Below, piece by piece: positions 61,668 to 64,000 of a DNA stretch of 64,000 nt. The DNA comes from Streptomyces sp. PCS3-D2 (lineage in GTDB: Bacteria; Actinomycetota; Actinomycetes; Streptomycetales; Streptomycetaceae): the NCBI RefSeq assembly GCF_000612545.2, contig NZ_CP097800.1:2849001-2913000 (forward strand), written 5' to 3'. Every line of letters begins with the position of its first letter. The first letter of the stretch is position 1. The notes beneath the pieces are model-generated. The model searched no databases. It was not told the DNA's origin and saw only the letters and a program-made list of their open reading frames with translations. The position numbers were made by a program, and so were the translations under genes.

Positions 61668-62648
61668 GTGCGCACCGCCCTCCGCGCCTCGATCACCACC
61701 GTCGCCCTCGCCGGCGCGCTCCTCGCTCCCGCCGCGGGGGCCGCGCACGCCGCCGCGGCCGTCCGTCCGTCCGCCGCGGTCACCCCGCCGACCCCCGCCG
61801 ACCGGTTCTCCGGCACCCCGGCCCACATCGGCGAGGGCCTCGTCGCGGTGCTGCGTCACGGGGCGGAGGGCCCGGAGGCCTGGATCCGCGTCGTCGGACC
61901 GGACTGGCAGCCGGGCGACCACTACATGTCCCGCGTGCTGACGGTGCTGGACCGCGAGAACACCGGCGGCACCGCGAACGGCCTGGACCTGGAGATCACC
62001 GAGGTGGACTCGGCCGCCCCCGTCCTCGCGGTCACGAAGGCCGGCGTCACCCGGTCCTTCCCGCTGCCGCTGTCCGAGGCGGCCCGGATCCACGGTGCCC
62101 GATGCGTCTCCGCCACGAAGCGGCTGCGCCTGCACGGCACGCTGGTCGCCGACCTGACGAGGACCCCCGACGGACCGCAGGTGCAGTTGGTGGAAGGGAT
62201 CACCAAGCAGGCCCACGAGAAGCTGACGCGCACCGACCCCGCCCCGGCACCGGGCGGCCCGACCGCCGCCCGCATCGTGAACCCGAGCGGTGCCCGGCCG
62301 ACGTTCGCGTACGAGACCCCGGGCGGGGAGCACCCCTTCGCCGACGCGCTCTTCCCGGAGCTGCCCGCGGGCTGCCCCGTCACCTACGCCTTCGAGGACG
62401 AGGCCCCCGCTCCGGAGCCGGATGCCACGCCGTCCGGCGCAGCGGCCGCCGCCCCCTCGGCCACGCCGGCCGGGAAGCCGTCGCCCTCCACCGGCCCGGC
62501 CGCGCCGGCCGCCCCCGAGGCGCAGGCCGCCGGTGAGGCCGCGGCCATGCCCCGGGGCGGTCTCGCCGCCGGCGCCGGTCTCGCCGCCGCGGCGGCCGGC
62601 CTCGGTGCGGCCCTCCTCGCCCGCCGCCGCGGCCGCACCCCGCGCTGA
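61668..62648 (+). CDS. Secreted/wall-associated protein with C-terminal membrane anchor
   Basis: A 326-residue protein: signal peptide (residues 1-28, ending AHA), a mature domain of about 190 residues with two cysteines (ARCVSA and AGCPV), and a Pro/Ala/Ser-rich spacer. A C-terminal hydrophobic helix with RRRGRTPR at the end completes it. This layout is that of surface proteins, but the sortase motif is absent (the sequence before the helix is AMPRGG), so it is probably held by the helix itself. The mature domain resembles subtilisin-inhibitor-like secreted domains of Streptomyces only vaguely; I leave it unassigned. GTG 61668 with AAGGAG upstream. Confidence 0.78.
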   Translation: MRTALRASITTVALAGALLAPAAGAAHAAAAVRPSAAVTPPTPADRFSGTPAHIGEGLVAVLRHGAEGPEAWIRVVGPDWQPGDHYMSRVLTVLDRENTGGTANGLDLEITEVDSAAPVLAVTKAGVTRSFPLPLSEAARIHGARCVSATKRLRLHGTLVADLTRTPDGPQVQLVEGITKQAHEKLTRTDPAPAPGGPTAARIVNPSGARPTFAYETPGGEHPFADALFPELPAGCPVTYAFEDEAPAPEPDATPSGAAAAAPSATPAGKPSPSTGPAAPAAPEAQAAGEAAAMPRGGLAAGAGLAAAAAGLGAALLARRRGRTPR

Positions 62649-62699
62649 CGGCCCGCCGGCGTGTCCCGCGGTCCCCCGGTCGCTCCGTCCGGCGGGCCG
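62649..62699 (+). terminator. Possible terminator after the secreted protein gene
   Basis: CGGCCCGCCGG (62649-62659) pairs perfectly with CCGGCGGGCCG (62689-62699), but the loop is 29 bases. Confidence 0.45.
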
Positions 62700-62769
62700 C
62701 CGGCCCGGCGGCGCCTTCCCCCGTACGCCGCTCTCGTGGGCCGCGGGGGCGTGGGGCAGAATCGACCCC

Positions 62770-63405
62770 ATGAGCAGCCAGCAGCCGACCGATGAGCCGG
62801 TCTACGACGACCGGGTCTACCGCTCCTCCATGGGCGTCGTTTCGGGGGTGCTGCTGCTCGCGCTGACGGCTTGGCTCTGCGGGGACGCCGTGCTGCGCGG
62901 CTCGGGGAACACCCCGTGGATCGCGCTGGCGGCCGCGCTGTGCGCCGTACCCCTGATCGTGGCGTTCACGATCCGACCGGCCGTCTTCGCCAACGACGAC
63001 CGGATGCGCGTGCGGAACCCCTTCCGGATCATCGAGCTGCCCTGGGCCGCCGTGGACGCCGTGCGGTCCGGCTACTCGGCCGAGGTGCTGGCCGAGGGGT
63101 CGAAGTACCAGCTGTGGTCGGTGCCCGTCTCGCTGCGCGAGCGGAAGAAGGCCCACCGCCAGCGACTGCGCTACGAGGGGCTGCGCGACCGGGAGGAGCG
63201 TTCCCCGGGCGAGAAGCTCCGGGTCCCGGCCGAGCCGATGCGGGCCAGTGCGGACCGGATCGTCGACGAGCTCCAGAGGCTGGCCGAGCGGGGGGCCGAG
63301 CGGCCCGGCGCCCAGGGCGGCGTGCGCGTGCACTGGTCGTACGAGATCATCGCGCCCGCCGTGTCCGGCGCGCTGCTGCTGATCGTCCTGCTGGCCACCG
63401 GCTGA
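62770..63405 (+). CDS. PH-like (bPH) domain membrane protein
   Basis: A 211-residue protein with two N-terminal helices (about residues 24-43 and 49-68), a PH-like beta domain, and a C-terminal helix (YEIIAPAVSGALLLIVLLATG). The PH-like part contains NDDRMRVRNPFRIIELPWAAVDAV, the pattern of bacterial PH domains of the DUF2244/bPH2 type common in actinobacteria. The role is unknown; similar proteins occur near cell-envelope genes. It starts at ATG 62770. Confidence 0.82.
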   Translation: MSSQQPTDEPVYDDRVYRSSMGVVSGVLLLALTAWLCGDAVLRGSGNTPWIALAAALCAVPLIVAFTIRPAVFANDDRMRVRNPFRIIELPWAAVDAVRSGYSAEVLAEGSKYQLWSVPVSLRERKKAHRQRLRYEGLRDREERSPGEKLRVPAEPMRASADRIVDELQRLAERGAERPGAQGGVRVHWSYEIIAPAVSGALLLIVLLATG

Positions 63406-63503
63406 CCGGGGCCGGCGACGGGTGGCCGGGCAGCCGCGCACCGTGCCCGCCGCCACACCCCTCCGGCGGAACCGTGGCCGCCTGATGGTGCGTCCTCGCA
63501 GGT

Positions 63504-64000
63504 GTGCAGCGTATTGAGGCCGACGGCACCTCCGTCGGCGCCACCGCGATCCCCCTCCGTCTCCGACTCCTGTCCGGGGTCCTGCTCGCCGCCCATCTCC
63601 TGGTCGTCGGCTGGCTGACCCTGCGCCCCCTCGACGTTCCGTGGGCCGCCGCCGGCAATCTGACCCCGCTGGAGGGGATCAGGGCCGACCTCGTACTCGG
63701 CCCGCTGGAGGCCGCCCGGCGGATCGGGGAGGGGATCGCGCTGCTGGCCCCGCTGGGAGTGCTGGTACCGCTCGTCAGCGGACGGCTGTGGCTCTCGCGC
63801 CTGGCCCAGTGGTCCTCCCTGGTGCGGACCACCGCCGCGGGCGCGCTGGTTTCGATGAGCATCGAGATGCTGCAGAGCGGGGTCCCGGGCCGGGTCGTCG
63901 ACGTGGACTCGGTGCTGCTGAACACCCTCGGCGTGCTGCTGGCGCACGCGGCCGTCGTACCGGCGCTGCGGGCCCGGATGCGCCGCTCACACGCCGCTTA
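63504..64000 (+). CDS. VanZ-family membrane protein (cut at window edge)
   Basis: An open frame from GTG 63504 to the window end encodes 165 residues with about four transmembrane segments. It carries the VanZ signature: SMSIEMLQSGVPGRVVDVDS followed by VLLNTLGVLLA (E..Q...R..D..D...N..G). The last two bases are TA, so the stop may begin exactly at the edge. VanZ-like proteins are linked to teicoplanin tolerance in some bacteria, but most are of unknown function. It lies 98 bases after the PH-like gene in the same direction. Confidence 0.85.
   Translation, partial: MQRIEADGTSVGATAIPLRLRLLSGVLLAAHLLVVGWLTLRPLDVPWAAAGNLTPLEGIRADLVLGPLEAARRIGEGIALLAPLGVLVPLVSGRLWLSRLAQWSSLVRTTAAGALVSMSIEMLQSGVPGRVVDVDSVLLNTLGVLLAHAAVVPALRARMRRSHAA

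Noticed and set aside
58966-61941. 991-codon open frame on the + strand
   Set aside because: Mirror of the aldehyde dehydrogenase and deoC genes, which have clear catalytic motifs and codon bias on the - strand.

Overview
The window is a chromosomal segment of a Streptomyces species. Base composition is very GC-rich, with strong third-position GC in every real gene. Marker genes point the same way: a mycothiol amidase (mca), the AfsQ1/AfsQ2/SigQ signalling cluster, a long-form acyl-CoA carboxylase system, XRE-DUF5753/DUF397 gene sets, and 4-nt ATGA/GTGA gene overlaps. No rRNA, tRNA, CRISPR array, complete transposon or phage was seen.

Left part (1-12.9 kb), partly accessory. A thioredoxin-domain (YyaL-type) gene cut by the window edge and two tiny Cys-motif proteins come first. 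A TetR gene with a leaderless promoter and overlapping palindrome is translationally coupled to an FAD monooxygenase. Next is a decaying stretch: a HelD-type RNA-polymerase helicase split by one extra base in a homopolymer, a DHA2-family exporter, and the C-terminal stump (KR tail-ACP-TE) of a modular polyketide synthase, itself frameshifted. A 1086-residue NB-ARC/TPR protein closes this part.

Core block (13-24.5 kb): mca with a coupled membrane peptide, DUF4307, greA, ilvA, a MarR gene, a small sigma-like/membrane-protein pair, metB, an M48 membrane protease between two paralogous anchored proteins, and msrA.

Island (24.5-28.5 kb): flanked by a 67-bp direct repeat of the msrA 3' end. It holds a WhiJ-like set (small Cys-rich protein, DUF6879, XRE-DUF5753 regulator with a CTG start, small proteins, and a DUF397 gene frameshifted by a third copy of a 7-bp tandem repeat), plus a gene cut off at the repeat.

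Core block (28.5-50.1 kb): a zinc alcohol dehydrogenase divergent from an XRE/MmyB-like regulator, a double GNAT acetyltransferase, a lipoprotein L,D-transpeptidase, an LADTG sortase substrate, hutH, a GAF-GGDEF protein, an enoyl-CoA hydratase, an adenylate cyclase, birA, pccB with its epsilon subunit, maf, accA2, DinB and DeoR-type genes, lpdA and a gamma-glutamylcyclotransferase-like gene. BirA, PccB, the epsilon subunit and AccA2 form a coherent biotin-carboxylase set.

Nucleoside catabolism and AfsQ (50.2-61.5 kb): punA and a phosphohexo/pentomutase on the + strand and deoC plus two aldehyde dehydrogenases on the - strand bracket the afsQ1-afsQ2-lipoprotein operon, the divergent sigQ (with a perfect AfsQ1-type box between them) and a uridine kinase. 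punA and deoC share an identical 12-bp palindrome, CTACGCGCGTAG, over their promoters, suggesting a common repressor. The right end has a secreted protein, a PH-like membrane protein and a VanZ-family gene cut by the window edge. Gene functions are inferred from recognisable motifs; no database search was possible.
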